From NCBI RefSeq assembly GCF_014192645.1, contig NZ_JACHYE010000001.1:750350-814349 (forward strand): a stretch of DNA of 64,000 bases, in the 5' to 3' direction. Under the pieces are notes generated by a model. It was not told the DNA's origin, made no database searches, and worked only from the letters and a program-made list of their open reading frames with translations. The position numbers and the translations under genes are program-made. The number at the start of each line of letters is the position of its first letter. Within the stretch, counting starts at the first letter, position 1. This DNA is from Herbaspirillum sp. Sphag64 (GTDB taxonomy: Bacteria; Pseudomonadota; Gammaproteobacteria; Burkholderiales; Burkholderiaceae_D). Below are positions 8,544 through 18,060 of this stretch, in pieces.

Positions 8544-10310
8544 ATGGCGGTAGCGGCCGACGGCACAATGACCAATGACGGCAGCAATCCTGCCGTCGGC
8601 GGCGCCACCGGCGACAATATCACGCCCCAACCAGCGCCACCTGGCGGCATCGTTGGCTACGTCCAATCGCCGCAGGGGCGCCGCGCTCTGCTGATGGTTG
8701 CAGCGGCAGCTGTCATCGCCCTGATGATCGGCATCTGGATGTGGAGTCAAAAAACCGAGTACCGCGTACTATTTTCCAACTTCTCGGATCGAGATGGTGG
8801 AGCGATTGTTGCTGCGTTGCAGCAAATGAATGTGCCCTACAAATATTCGGAGGGCGGCGCTGCTATTTTGGTGCCCGAAACGGTCGTGCATGACGTACGT
8901 CTGAGGCTTGCAGCACAGGGGCTGCCTAAGGGCGGCAACGTCGGTTTTGAATTGATGGAAAACCAAAAGCTCGGTGTTTCCCAATTTCTCGAACAAGTGA
9001 ATTTTCAGCGCGCCCTGGAAGGCGAATTGGCACGTTCCATTCAGACCTTGCAAGCCGTGCAGGCAGCGCGCGTGCATCTGGCACTGCCAAAGGCTTCCGT
9101 TTTCGTCCGCGACCAGCAAAAGCCGACCGCCTCTGTCATTCTTGGCCTTTACCCTGGCCGCATGCTGGATGCTCAACAAGTTAGCGCAATTGTCCATTTA
9201 GTCGCCAGCAGCGTCCCAGAATTGCCACCGAAGAACGTCACGATCGTTGATCAAAGCGGGAATCTGCTTTCCGACACCAGCAAGCTGCCAGCAAACAGCC
9301 TGGACCCGACACAACTGAAGTATGTGCAGGATCTGCAGCAAGATATTGTCAAACGGGTTGAATCGATCATTGAACCGATTGTCGGAACCGGCAATGTGCG
9401 TGCCGAAGCGACGGCTGATGTTGATTTTTCTCGTAGCGAACAAGCCGCAGAGACTTACAAACCAAACCAGACTGCTGATACGGCGGCAGTACGCAGCAAG
9501 CAGAGCAGCGAGTCGCAAAACTCAAACACAAGTGCCTCCGGAATACCGGGTGCCCTGACCAATCAGCCGCCAGCACCAGCAACCGCGCCAATTACCAATC
9601 CACCGCCGAATGCGCCCAGCAGCGCCAGCTCCGGCAACGCCCGCAAAGACTCTACCATCAACTATGAAGTTGACAAGACGGTTCAGTACATTCAGCAGCC
9701 AATGGGTGGCGTCAAACGCTTGACGGTTGCAGTTGTGGTCAACTACAAGCGTACTGTTGATCAAACTGGCAAAATCGTGATGAAGCCTTTGACCGACGCT
9801 GAGCGGAGTCAGATCGAGGATCTGGTCAAGGAGGCGATGGGCTACAATAAGACTCGTGGCGATTCCCTGAACGTGGTTAACACGCAATTCAGCATCGAGC
9901 CGGAACCAGAGTTACCATTGTGGAAACAGCCAGACATGATTGCCCTGGCAAAGGAAATCGGCCGCTATGTCTTGCTGGGCATAGTTATGCTGTATCTCTA
10001 CTTTGGCGTACTGCGTCCGCTTATCAGAAAGATCTCTGGCAAGGAAGAGCGCGAAGCCAAGGAACGCGCCGATGCTGAAGCCGCTGCAGCAGCAGCTGCA
10101 GCCGCCGAGGCAGAAGCAGAGGCCGAGGCTGAAGCCGACGACATGTTCGACCCAGAGGATCCTGATGCGATCGTTCAGCTCTCTGGTGAGCAGGAGCAGA
10201 TTGATGAGCGCGCTGAATACAAGGCAAATCTCGAAAGCGCCAAGCAATGGGCCAAAAATGATCCTAAACTGGTAGCTAACATCATTAAGTCATGGGTGAA
10301 CGATGAGTAA
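8544..10310 (+). CDS. fliF: flagellar M-ring protein FliF
   Basis: 588 residues. There is a transmembrane segment near residues 48-66 (ALLMVAAAAVIALMIGIWMW). The ring-building domains follow (YRVLFSNFSDRDGG; GGAAILVPETVVHDVRLRLAAQGLP; VNFQRALEGELARSIQTLQAVQAARVHLALPK). A second transmembrane segment lies near 475-493. The cytoplasmic C-tail that holds FliG ends in AKQWAKNDPKLVANIIKSWVNDE. Just before it is an Ala/Glu-rich low-complexity tract, about 510-535. FliF forms the MS-ring housing the export gate. AAGGGG precedes the ATG. It overlaps fliG by 8 bases. Confidence 0.98.
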   Translation: MAVAADGTMTNDGSNPAVGGATGDNITPQPAPPGGIVGYVQSPQGRRALLMVAAAAVIALMIGIWMWSQKTEYRVLFSNFSDRDGGAIVAALQQMNVPYKYSEGGAAILVPETVVHDVRLRLAAQGLPKGGNVGFELMENQKLGVSQFLEQVNFQRALEGELARSIQTLQAVQAARVHLALPKASVFVRDQQKPTASVILGLYPGRMLDAQQVSAIVHLVASSVPELPPKNVTIVDQSGNLLSDTSKLPANSLDPTQLKYVQDLQQDIVKRVESIIEPIVGTGNVRAEATADVDFSRSEQAAETYKPNQTADTAAVRSKQSSESQNSNTSASGIPGALTNQPPAPATAPITNPPPNAPSSASSGNARKDSTINYEVDKTVQYIQQPMGGVKRLTVAVVVNYKRTVDQTGKIVMKPLTDAERSQIEDLVKEAMGYNKTRGDSLNVVNTQFSIEPEPELPLWKQPDMIALAKEIGRYVLLGIVMLYLYFGVLRPLIRKISGKEEREAKERADAEAAAAAAAAAEAEAEAEAEADDMFDPEDPDAIVQLSGEQEQIDERAEYKANLESAKQWAKNDPKLVANIIKSWVNDE

Positions 10311-11298
10311 CGAGGGTGTGCACGAAGGAGCCATCATGATGCTCGCCCTGGGCGAGGATGAGGCTGCCGAAGTCATGAAGCATCTGGGACCGCGCGAAGT
10401 GCAAAAGCTCGGTGCTGCAATGTCTCAGCTCAAGGGCGTCAGCTTTGAGGAAATCAACGCTGTATTGGTCAAGTTCCTGGCTGAAACCGGCCAGGCATCT
10501 CCGCTCGGACTGGATTCAGACGACTACATCCGTACCGTGATCACCAAAGCCCTTGGCGACGATAAGGCAAGCTCGCTGCTTAACCGTATTCTGGGCGGAC
10601 GTGATGCCAGCGGTATTGAAAGCCTCAAGTGGATGGATGCCCAATCCGTTGCCGAACTGATCCGCAATGAACACCCGCAGATCATCGCAACCATCCTGGT
10701 ACACCTGGAGCGCTACCACGCTTGCGACATCATCAATTGCTTTACCGAGCGGTTACGCAACGATGTTGTACTGCGTATTGCAACGCTGGATGGGGTTCAG
10801 CCAGCAGCTCTGCGCGAACTCAATGACGTTCTCACAAAATTACTCACAGGCAACGAAAGCCTCAAGAAACAACAGATGGGTGGTATCCGCACCGCCGCAG
10901 AAATTCTCAACTTCCTCTCTGGTGAGAACGAAACGTCTGTGATGAACAACTTGCGTGCCTATGATGAAGACATGGCGCAAAAGATCATGGACGAAATGTT
11001 CGTCTTTGAGAACATCATTGATATCGATGGCCGTGGTATTCAGTTGCTGCTGCGCGAAGTTCAGTCGGAATCCCTGATTGTGGCCCTGAAGGGCGCATCG
11101 CAAGGTCTGCGTGACAAGATTTTCAGCAATATGTCTCAACGTGCTGCGGAGATGATGCGCGAAGATCTGGAATCCAAGGGTCCTGTGCGCTTGTCTGAAG
11201 TCGACGCCCAACAGAAAGCCATTCTGCAAATTGTCCGTCGCCTCGCCGATGAAGGTCAGATCGCGCTCGGCGCGAAGGGCGAAGATGCCTTTATCTAA
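10303..11298 (+). CDS. fliG: flagellar motor switch protein FliG
   Basis: 331 residues, normal length. The N-domain (MMLALGEDEAAEVMKHLGPREVQKLGAAM) binds FliF. The middle domain has EHPQIIATILVHLE (the EHPQR-type motif, here EHPQI). The C-terminal torque domain carries charged helix residues in FEDMFVFE-like (DEMFVFENIIDIDGRGIQLLLREV) and LRDKIFSNMSQRAAEMMREDLE. FliG is the rotor component that meets the stators and transmits CheY-P switching. The start overlaps the fliF stop, so translation is coupled. Confidence 0.98.
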   Translation: MSNEGVHEGAIMMLALGEDEAAEVMKHLGPREVQKLGAAMSQLKGVSFEEINAVLVKFLAETGQASPLGLDSDDYIRTVITKALGDDKASSLLNRILGGRDASGIESLKWMDAQSVAELIRNEHPQIIATILVHLERYHACDIINCFTERLRNDVVLRIATLDGVQPAALRELNDVLTKLLTGNESLKKQQMGGIRTAAEILNFLSGENETSVMNNLRAYDEDMAQKIMDEMFVFENIIDIDGRGIQLLLREVQSESLIVALKGASQGLRDKIFSNMSQRAAEMMREDLESKGPVRLSEVDAQQKAILQIVRRLADEGQIALGAKGEDAFI

Positions 11299-11378
11299 GG
11301 TGCCTGCGGGCGCTTTACGCAACCGGTATGCTGGTGTTACGCTGACAACTTGCGTACTCCAGTTTGAGCGGATTTAAG

Positions 11379-12074
11379 ATGGCATCACGAAACAACATCA
11401 TTCCCAAGGAATTGATGACGCCCTATCAGCGTTGGGAGCTTGCTTCCTTCGACGAACCAGAACCAGCTCCCGTGGTCGAGGAAGAAGAGTTCGTCGAAGA
11501 ACCACCCCCACCTGTACTGACTGCTGAAGAGCTCGACGCCATTCGTGAGCACGCCCATCAGGAAGGCTATGCTGACGGCCACCAAGAAGGATTTCAAAGC
11601 GGTCACAATGAAGGCTACGCGGCTGGGCTGCAGCTCGGCCAGCAAGAAATCACCGAGATTATTGGTCACTTGCGACAGGTCGCCCTCTCCTTTGGTACCG
11701 AAGTTGCACAAAGTAGCGAGAACCTCGCCCCCGAGTTGCTCAACCTGGGTTTGGATCTGGCCAAGGCGATGTTAAAGACCGCACTGAACGTCAAACCTGA
11801 GCTGATTTTACCCACAGTCAGCGCGGCCATTCATGCCTTGCCGGGCGTACAACTGCCGGCGCTACTGCATCTGCAACCAGACGATGCTGCGTTGGTGCGT
11901 GAACACCTCGGGGAAGATCTGAGCAAAAATGGCTGGCGCATCATCGAAGATACCGACCTCGACCGCGGTGGCTGCCGCATCGAAACTGGCACCAACCAGA
12001 TTGATGCAACCACCGAAACTCGCTGGCGCCGGATTGCCGAATCGCTAAGCAAGCAACTCGACTGGCTGGATTAA
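11379..12074 (+). CDS. fliH: flagellar assembly protein FliH (regulator of the FliI ATPase)
   Basis: 231 residues from the ATG at 11379; a TTG five codons upstream (11364) is an alternative start. The N-terminus is acidic and Pro-rich. A GxxxG-type helical repeat follows, with Gly spaced every four residues (QEGYADGHQEGFQSGHNEG, then YAAGLQLGQQ). The C-terminal domain is the conserved FliH/V-ATPase-E-like fold (LLNLGLDLAKAMLKTAL to the end). FliH dimers hold FliI inactive and tether it to FliN and the export gate. fliI follows with no gap. Confidence 0.95.
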   Translation: MASRNNIIPKELMTPYQRWELASFDEPEPAPVVEEEEFVEEPPPPVLTAEELDAIREHAHQEGYADGHQEGFQSGHNEGYAAGLQLGQQEITEIIGHLRQVALSFGTEVAQSSENLAPELLNLGLDLAKAMLKTALNVKPELILPTVSAAIHALPGVQLPALLHLQPDDAALVREHLGEDLSKNGWRIIEDTDLDRGGCRIETGTNQIDATTETRWRRIAESLSKQLDWLD

Positions 12075-13523
12075 GTGGCTGAGCAAGCGCCCTCCTCGTG
12101 GCAGCCAGAGTCAGATGCAATGAACTCTCCGACGTTATCGCATTTCAGCCATTGGCAAGCGTATCTGCACAACTGTAGCAGCCTGGTGCAGATGACCGAG
12201 CCGACCAGAATTTCCGGACGGGTGACGCGTGTCGCCGGACTGGTCATGGAGGCTGTCGGCCTCAAGCTGCCGGTTGGTAGCCCATGCACTGTCCCGCTGC
12301 CAAATGGCACCCTGATTGAGGCCGAAGTAGTCGGGTTCGAGGATGAACGCCTGTTCCTCATGCCACAAAGTGATGTAGAGGGCATCGTTCCAGGTACTAA
12401 AGTCTACCCTCTAGAACCTCCCAAACCGCCGCCGCGCGTTGGCATCACAACGGCCATCCGGCGCGCCGACGTGCACACACGTCGACTCCCGGTGGGCGAC
12501 GAATTGCTCGGACGCATACTCGATGGCGCTGGCCGCCCTCTCGACAACCTCGGCGCACTGCACACCGAACGTTCTGCGCCGTTGAGTGTGCGCTCAACGA
12601 ATCCTCTCGAGCGTGCGCCTATTGCAGACATTCTTGATGTTGGTGTTCGTGCGATCAACAGTATGCTCACGGTCGGTCGCGGGCAACGTATGGGCCTGTT
12701 TGCAGGCTCTGGGGTTGGCAAAAGTGTGCTACTTGGCATGATGGCAAGATATACCAGTGCCGATATTATCGTCGTCGGCCTGATTGGCGAGCGAGGCCGA
12801 GAAGTCAAAGAATTTATCGAGCAGATTCTTGGCCCCGAAGGACTTGCTCGCTCCGTCGTGGTTGCCGCACCTGCCGACACGCCGCCACTGATGCGCCTGC
12901 AAGGTGCAAGCTATGCCACGGCGATCGCAGAGTACTTTCGTGATCAGGGCAAAAATGTCTTGCTCATCATGGATTCACTGACCCGCTATGCCATGGCTCA
13001 GCGTGAGATCGCGCTGGCCATTGGTGAGCCACCCGCCACCAAAGGCTACCCGCCCTCCGTTTTTGCCAAACTGCCAGCATTGGTTGAGCGTGCTGGGAAT
13101 GGTGATGTGGGGGGCGGATCAATTACCGCTTTCTATACCGTTCTGACAGAAGGCGACGATCAACAGGACCCCATTGCTGATGCTGCGCGTGCAATTCTGG
13201 ACGGACACATTGTTCTGAATCGGACACTGGCAGAGGCTGGCCACTACCCTGCAATTGATATTGAACAGTCGATCAGTCGTGCAATGCACAGCATCACGTC
13301 GATGGAACATCAGCGCGACATGCGCCGACTCAAGCAACTTTACTCCCGCTATCAACGCAATCGAGATTTGATTAGTGTTGGCGCCTATGCATCTGGCTCC
13401 GATCCAGTATTGGACCAGGCTATTCAATTATTGCCCCGAATTGAGGCATTCTTGCAGCAGGGCATTTCCGAGCGTGCGGGTGTTACCGAGAGCTTGGGGC
13501 AACTTACCGCTCTATTCAAGTGA
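12075..13523 (+). CDS. fliI: flagellum-specific export ATPase FliI
   Basis: 482 residues from the GTG that directly follows the fliH stop; ATG at 12120 would give a protein 15 residues shorter. It has the F1-beta/FliI fold: Walker [10 protein letters not shown] at about 210-218, Walker [17 protein letters not shown], and the family hallmarks [14 protein letters not shown] and [15 protein letters not shown]. The hexamer sits under the export gate and unfolds or delivers type III substrates with FliH and FliJ. The order fliH-fliI-fliJ matches the export ATPase complex. Confidence 0.98.
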   Translation: MAEQAPSSWQPESDAMNSPTLSHFSHWQAYLHNCSSLVQMTEPTRISGRVTRVAGLVMEAVGLKLPVGSPCTVPLPNGTLIEAEVVGFEDERLFLMPQSDVEGIVPGTKVYPLEPPKPPPRVGITTAIRRADVHTRRLPVGDELLGRILDGAGRPLDNLGALHTERSAPLSVRSTNPLERAPIADILDVGVRAINSMLTVGRGQRMGLFAGSGVGKSVLLGMMARYTSADIIVVGLIGERGREVKEFIEQILGPEGLARSVVVAAPADTPPLMRLQGASYATAIAEYFRDQGKNVLLIMDSLTRYAMAQREIALAIGEPPATKGYPPSVFAKLPALVERAGNGDVGGGSITAFYTVLTEGDDQQDPIADAARAILDGHIVLNRTLAEAGHYPAIDIEQSISRAMHSITSMEHQRDMRRLKQLYSRYQRNRDLISVGAYASGSDPVLDQAIQLLPRIEAFLQQGISERAGVTESLGQLTALFK

Positions 13524-13560
13524 TTGAGCCCGATGTGACGTCCATATAATCGACGTTACT

Positions 13561-14001
13561 ATGGCCACAACCTCCGCACTCGAAACCCTGATCGAACTGG
13601 CGATCAAAGAAACCGACGAAGCGAGCAAACGCTTGGGACGGGCCGTGCGTACGAGTGAAGAGGCCCAGCAAAAACTTGTCATTCTGGAACAATACCGCGA
13701 TGATTACGCCCAACGTTTTCAGGAAAATCTATCGTCGGGTTTAACGGCGATGAACTACCGCAATTTCCAGCTGTTTATCGAGAAAATCGATCATGCGATT
13801 GCAGGTCAACAAGGCGTTGTCCGCACGACACAGTTGCGAGTTGCTGATGCCAGAGCTGCGTGGCACGCCTGTGAGCGCAAGCGAATGTCATACGACACGC
13901 TTGTCACACGTGCCAGGCAAATTGAGCAGGTGCGCGATAATCGACGTGAGCAAAAGCAAATGGATGAACATGCATCCAGAATCACGTTTTATAAACGGTA
14001 G
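13561..14001 (+). CDS. fliJ: flagellar export protein FliJ
   Basis: 146 residues forming one long two-helix coiled coil, the FliJ fold. Heptad-rich stretches are clear at about 5-65 (TSALETLIELAIKETDEASKR; RAVRTSEEAQQKLVILEQYRDDY) and 80-140, ending in RREQKQMDEHASRITFYKR. FliJ is the central stalk of the FliI ring, links it to FlhA and recycles chaperones. Sequence identity is low in this family, so the call also relies on its position between fliI and fliK. Confidence 0.93.
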   Translation: MATTSALETLIELAIKETDEASKRLGRAVRTSEEAQQKLVILEQYRDDYAQRFQENLSSGLTAMNYRNFQLFIEKIDHAIAGQQGVVRTTQLRVADARAAWHACERKRMSYDTLVTRARQIEQVRDNRREQKQMDEHASRITFYKR

Positions 14002-14019
14002 CAACATAGCAAGGCGGAA

Positions 14020-15471
14020 ATGATGAACACACAATTGCCGATATTAAATGCCGTTAGCTCTTCGAATGCTGCGCCCGCTCCAGTGCAGGCTGAATCTGCA
14101 CGTGCCGGTGCCTCTTTCAACCAGATCCTGAACAAGGAAGTCAGCAGCAGAAAGAGTGAAACCAGCAGCAGTGAATCAAATACAGCAACCACTAAGAACA
14201 ACTCTACTGCTACCAGTACGTCGACCCAGCCTCAAACCAATACGCAGAACCAGGCCAAGCCGGCTGAGCCCACGCATGCAAATGCACAGGAAACCGCAAA
14301 GCCCAATGAGAATGCCTCAGCTGTCAGGGATACAAAGGACAGCAAGGAATCCAAAAGTGCATCTTCTGTGCACAAAAAGGGCGAGGAACAGGCTCAACAA
14401 GATGACGATCAGGAAAACAGCAATGCCGCCTCTGCACAGATTCTGGCGTTGGTCTCCAATGTGGGGCAACTGAACAACCACCAAAATAGCAACGGCGGCC
14501 AAGGACAGCGGCAAACTGGCGAGCACATACAGTCGCTGAACGGTGAGTCCAAAACCGGGAAGAAACATAGCGATACTATTGGTCTGGTCACTGGTGCCGG
14601 GTTGGGAGCGGCAGCAGGAGCCACTGTAGCGGCCGGTATCGGTAGTCTTGAGGCGCAATCCAAACTCGGTGGTCTCAAGGCCCAAGACGAGGGAGTCGGG
14701 CAAGGTAAGCCATTCAGCCTGAACGATCAACAGGAAAAGTCACTTTCAACCAAACAAGGACTGGGAGCGGCTGGGTCCTCAAGCCTGAGCCTGCATGGTG
14801 ACGCGGAAAAGAACCTGGCGGAAGGTGCCTTTGGCGCGAAAGCTGCATTCTCGCTGGCGCAGGATAAGGACCAGCAAGCCAATGGTCAGCATGCCAAAGC
14901 CGCAGTCGATGCCAATGCCCGCGTTGGTGACGCCAATATGCAACCCAACTCACTTGCATTGGCACCTGGCGTACAACAAAGCATGAGCCTGAATCAGCAA
15001 GGCGCGATTGCCGGACAACCGACAGAACGACTGACACCTGCTGTGGGTAGCCCTGGCTGGGATCAGGCGGTGGGTCAGAAGGTCGTATGGATGGCAAGCG
15101 GCGGATTGCAAAGTGCATCTTTGACCCTCAATCCACCCGATCTTGGTCCATTGCAGGTAGTTTTGCATGTCCACAATGATCAGGCAGATGCCACCTTCAT
15201 CACAGCACAACCCGAGGTGAAGCAGGCGCTGGAAGCTGCCATGCCGAAGCTGCGTGAAATGCTCGACGCCTCCGGTATTCAGTTAAGTCAGGCAACTGTC
15301 AATACTGGCTTGCCAAATCAGCAACAAGGAAATAATCGCCAAGAATTTGCATCGGATCGCGGCGGCGCATCCGGATTTGGTGCGAATAGCGACGAAGGAG
15401 AACTCAATGTCGCTACGATCCCGGTGCGTCCAGCAACTGGTGGCCTCGGCATGGTAGATACTTTTGCGTAA
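14020..15471 (+). CDS. fliK: flagellar hook-length control protein FliK
   Basis: 483 residues. The N-terminal and central part is Ser/Thr/Gln/Asn-rich and disordered, as expected for the secreted molecular ruler. The conserved C-terminal domain is about 355-430 (SASLTLNPPDLGPLQVVLHV; ATFITAQPEVKQALEAAMPKLREML; GIQLSQATV). It is exported during hook growth and triggers the FlhB switch when the hook is long enough. The start is ATGATG after an aaggcgg site. It stands between fliJ and fliL as in enterics. A second FliK-like protein is encoded at 5528-6700. Confidence 0.95.
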   Translation: MMNTQLPILNAVSSSNAAPAPVQAESARAGASFNQILNKEVSSRKSETSSSESNTATTKNNSTATSTSTQPQTNTQNQAKPAEPTHANAQETAKPNENASAVRDTKDSKESKSASSVHKKGEEQAQQDDDQENSNAASAQILALVSNVGQLNNHQNSNGGQGQRQTGEHIQSLNGESKTGKKHSDTIGLVTGAGLGAAAGATVAAGIGSLEAQSKLGGLKAQDEGVGQGKPFSLNDQQEKSLSTKQGLGAAGSSSLSLHGDAEKNLAEGAFGAKAAFSLAQDKDQQANGQHAKAAVDANARVGDANMQPNSLALAPGVQQSMSLNQQGAIAGQPTERLTPAVGSPGWDQAVGQKVVWMASGGLQSASLTLNPPDLGPLQVVLHVHNDQADATFITAQPEVKQALEAAMPKLREMLDASGIQLSQATVNTGLPNQQQGNNRQEFASDRGGASGFGANSDEGELNVATIPVRPATGGLGMVDTFA

Positions 15472-15538
15472 AATCGGCACTATTCCGAACGCAAGGAATT
15501 GAACAAAAAATAACTGACGTTTCTACAGAAGCACTCAA

Positions 15539-15560
15539 TATCGGCAGATTCCTGCCGATA
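15539..15560 (+). terminator. hairpin between fliK and fliL
   Basis: TATCGGCAG at 15539-15547 and CTGCCGATA at 15552-15560 form a perfect 9-bp stem with loop ATTC. No T-run follows, so it may be an RNA-processing or partial termination site rather than a full terminator. It lies in the longest gap (134 bases) of the fliF-fliR run. Confidence 0.4.
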
Positions 15561-15605
15561 GTATTGTTAACTGCATTGTGGACTCGCTCGAAAGGGAAAT
15601 TTTAG

Positions 15606-16121
15606 ATGGCAACAAAAGCCCCGGCAAAAGCAGCCGCCAAAGAAGCGGATGCACCTGCTCCGAAGTCAAAAAAGATGCTCTTCATCATCGTCGGTGCAGT
15701 GTTGGTCGTTGTACTTGGCGGTGCAGCAGCATTCATGTTGATGGGTGGAAAATCGAAGAAAGCCGATGAGGAGCACAGCGAGAAGGAAGCCCCCTCGAAA
15801 GTCCCGGTATTCGTGGTAATTGAACCATTTGTGGTCAATCTTCAGCAAGAAAATGGTGATCAGTTCTTGCAAGTCGCGCTCACACTCCAGGTCCCTAACG
15901 CAGAAACAGCTGAAACATTGAAGTTGTTCATGCCGCAAGTGCGTAGTCGCCTACTGATGGTATTGTCGAGCAAAAAAGCCAGCGAATTGCTGACCAGCGA
16001 CGGTAAACATAACCTGACTGACGAGATCATCGATCAGTTGGGCGAGCCATTTACCGGCGGCACAAAAGGTCCGACAATCACCGATGTTTTTTACACTTCT
16101 TTTGTGATTCAACAGCAGTAG
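15606..16121 (+). CDS. fliL: flagellar basal body-associated protein FliL
   Basis: 171 residues. A Lys/Ala-rich cytoplasmic N-terminus is followed by one transmembrane helix at about 23-42 (KMLFIIVGAVLVVVLGGAAAFML). The periplasmic FliL domain carries VFVVIEPFVVNLQ and LFMPQVRSRLLMVLSSKKASEL. FliL surrounds the stator units and supports torque under load. A GGGAA site precedes the ATG. fliM follows four bases later. Confidence 0.96.
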   Translation: MATKAPAKAAAKEADAPAPKSKKMLFIIVGAVLVVVLGGAAAFMLMGGKSKKADEEHSEKEAPSKVPVFVVIEPFVVNLQQENGDQFLQVALTLQVPNAETAETLKLFMPQVRSRLLMVLSSKKASELLTSDGKHNLTDEIIDQLGEPFTGGTKGPTITDVFYTSFVIQQQ

Positions 16122-16125
16122 CGCT

Positions 16126-17139
16126 ATGGCCGAACACTTTCTATCCCAGGAAGAAGTCGATGCACTCCTGCGCGGGGTCACCGGGGACGAGGACGATGAT
16201 GCCGTCGCCGAAGATGCGCCCGGTACGGTACGCACCTACAACCTGGCAACGCAGGAGCGGATCGTCCGTGGGCGCATGCCTACGCTCGAAATCATCAACG
16301 AACGTTTTGCCCGCCTCTTCCGTGTTGGCCTGTTCAATTTCCTGCATCGTACTGCCGAAATTTCGGTAGGCCCGGTCAAGGTTGCCAAATACAGCGAATT
16401 CATTCGCAATCTGGTGGTACCTACCAATCTGAATCTGGTGCATATCAAACCATTCCGGGGGATCGGGCTGGTGGTATTCGACCCGCAACTAGTATTCCTG
16501 CTGGTTGACAATATGTTTGGCGGTGATGGGCGCTTTCACGCTCGTATCGAAGGTCGTGAATTCACGCCAACTGAACAGCGAATCATCATGCGGGTACTGG
16601 AAATCTGCTTCCAGAACTATGCAAAGTCCTGGGAGCCAATCTATCCGATTGAATTTGAATACATACGCTCAGAACTCAACACCCAGTTTGCCAATATCGC
16701 AACGCCGAATGAGGTGGTAGTGTCGACCACGTTTACCGTGGAGCTGGGGCCAGTGAGCGGCGAGTTGCATATTTGCACTCCGTATTCCATGATCGAGCCC
16801 GTCAGAGACAAACTGACAAGCAGTATGCAGGGTGAGGCACTGGAAGTCGACAAACGCTGGATCCGGCTCATGAAACAGCAGATTCAGACTGCAGAGGTCG
16901 AATTGATTGCCAATTTCGGCACTGCCCGCGTCACTTTCACTGACCTGCTGAATTTGAAGGTGGGCGATGTCATCCAGCTGCAGAGTGCAAAACCGGTGAC
17001 CGCGCAGGTGGATGGCGTTCCGGTCATGGAATGCAGCTATGGAAAATTGAATGGGCAATACGCATTGCGTGTAGAAAAACTGCTATCCATCTCAAATAAC
17101 GAAACAACAGAAGGCACACAAGGAGAGCAGAATGGCTGA
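16126..17139 (+). CDS. fliM: flagellar motor switch protein FliM
   Basis: 337 residues. The N-terminal CheY-P-binding segment is present (LSQEEVDALLRGV, FliM LSQ-EIDALL motif). The middle CheC-like domain carries RLFRVGLFNFLHRTAEI and MFGGDGR. The C-terminal SpoA domain starts near residue 250. FliM receives CheY-P and, with FliN and FliG, forms the C-ring. The fliN start lies 8 bases inside the 3' end, with AGGAGAGCAG as its ribosome-binding site. Confidence 0.98.
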   Translation: MAEHFLSQEEVDALLRGVTGDEDDDAVAEDAPGTVRTYNLATQERIVRGRMPTLEIINERFARLFRVGLFNFLHRTAEISVGPVKVAKYSEFIRNLVVPTNLNLVHIKPFRGIGLVVFDPQLVFLLVDNMFGGDGRFHARIEGREFTPTEQRIIMRVLEICFQNYAKSWEPIYPIEFEYIRSELNTQFANIATPNEVVVSTTFTVELGPVSGELHICTPYSMIEPVRDKLTSSMQGEALEVDKRWIRLMKQQIQTAEVELIANFGTARVTFTDLLNLKVGDVIQLQSAKPVTAQVDGVPVMECSYGKLNGQYALRVEKLLSISNNETTEGTQGEQNG

Positions 17140-17581
17140 AGATAACGTTGACCAACCAGCGGCGGAAGAAGATCCGTGGGGTGCGGCGTTAGCCGAACAG
17201 ACGCAGGCAGAAGAGGCGCAAAAGAAGCATGTTCCCGAAGAGCAGGGTATCGATGCCAAACCCGCCCAAGCGACCATTTTCAAGGAGTTTAGCGCTGGTG
17301 ACATCAAGACCAACACGCCTAACGATATTGATTTCATTCTCGACATCCCAGTCCAGCTGACGGTAGAACTGGGACGTACCAAGATCGCGATCAAGAACCT
17401 GCTTCAACTGGCACAAGGTTCCGTGGTTGAGCTTGATGGCATGGCAGGTGAGCCAATGGATGTGCTAGTCAATGGTTGTCTGATCGCCCAGGGCGAAGTG
17501 GTGGTGGTCAACGACAAGTTTGGTATTCGACTCACCGACATCATCACTCCCGCTGAGCGGATTCGAAAACTTAACCGATGA
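17132..17581 (+). CDS. fliN: flagellar motor switch protein FliN
   Basis: 149 residues. The acidic, variable N-terminus, about 1-60, is followed by the conserved SpoA domain (DFILDIPVQLTVELGRTKIAIKNLLQLAQGSVVELD; EPMDVLVNGCLIAQGEVVVVNDKFGIRLTDI; both read in place). FliN rings form the base of the C-ring and dock FliH/FliI. It overlaps fliO by 4 bases (ATGA), so the two are translationally coupled. Confidence 0.98.
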   Translation: MAEDNVDQPAAEEDPWGAALAEQTQAEEAQKKHVPEEQGIDAKPAQATIFKEFSAGDIKTNTPNDIDFILDIPVQLTVELGRTKIAIKNLLQLAQGSVVELDGMAGEPMDVLVNGCLIAQGEVVVVNDKFGIRLTDIITPAERIRKLNR

Positions 17582-18060
17582 AACGCTTCCAATACATCGG
17601 CTGTGTGCATTGTAGCTACAGCTTGTCGGGAGCCGCAATTGCGCTCCTTTCGCTTTTCGTCAACACGGCAAATGCGGCAGATATCGCCAATAGCACGACT
17701 GCTGCTGGCTCGGCGACCGGCAGTGTTTTCACCATGCTGTTGGGGCTGGGAACGGTATTGGCGCTTTTGGTTGGTCTCGCGTGGCTGTTCAAACGTACCG
17801 GGCTGGTCAAAGGTGCCGGTAGCAACGCCGTTGCAAAGATCATTGGCGGCGTCAGCGTCGGTACGCGTGAGCGCGTTATGGTGATCGAAGTGGCAGAGCA
17901 ATGGATTGTGGTGGGGGTTGCCCCCGGGCGAGTCAATACGCTTGCCACGATGCCACGCCAGGAGCACCTCTCCGCTCCCTCCACTCCTTCAGTGCCAGCG
18001 GCAAACTTCTCCGCTTGGCTAAAACAGACAATCGATAAGCGCAATGGTAGCAGTGAGTAA
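17578..18060 (+). CDS. fliO: flagellar biosynthesis protein FliO
   Basis: 160 residues. There is an N-terminal signal-like hydrophobic segment (about 16-37). A second transmembrane helix follows at about 50-68 ([22 protein letters not shown]). The small cytoplasmic FliO domain carries [26 protein letters not shown]-like sequence. FliO is a helper that stabilises FliP during assembly of the export gate. The 3' end overlaps fliP by 17 bases. The double hydrophobic N-terminus (possible cleavable signal plus anchor) is seen in some FliO proteins. Confidence 0.92.
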   Translation: MKRFQYIGCVHCSYSLSGAAIALLSLFVNTANAADIANSTTAAGSATGSVFTMLLGLGTVLALLVGLAWLFKRTGLVKGAGSNAVAKIIGGVSVGTRERVMVIEVAEQWIVVGVAPGRVNTLATMPRQEHLSAPSTPSVPAANFSAWLKQTIDKRNGSSE

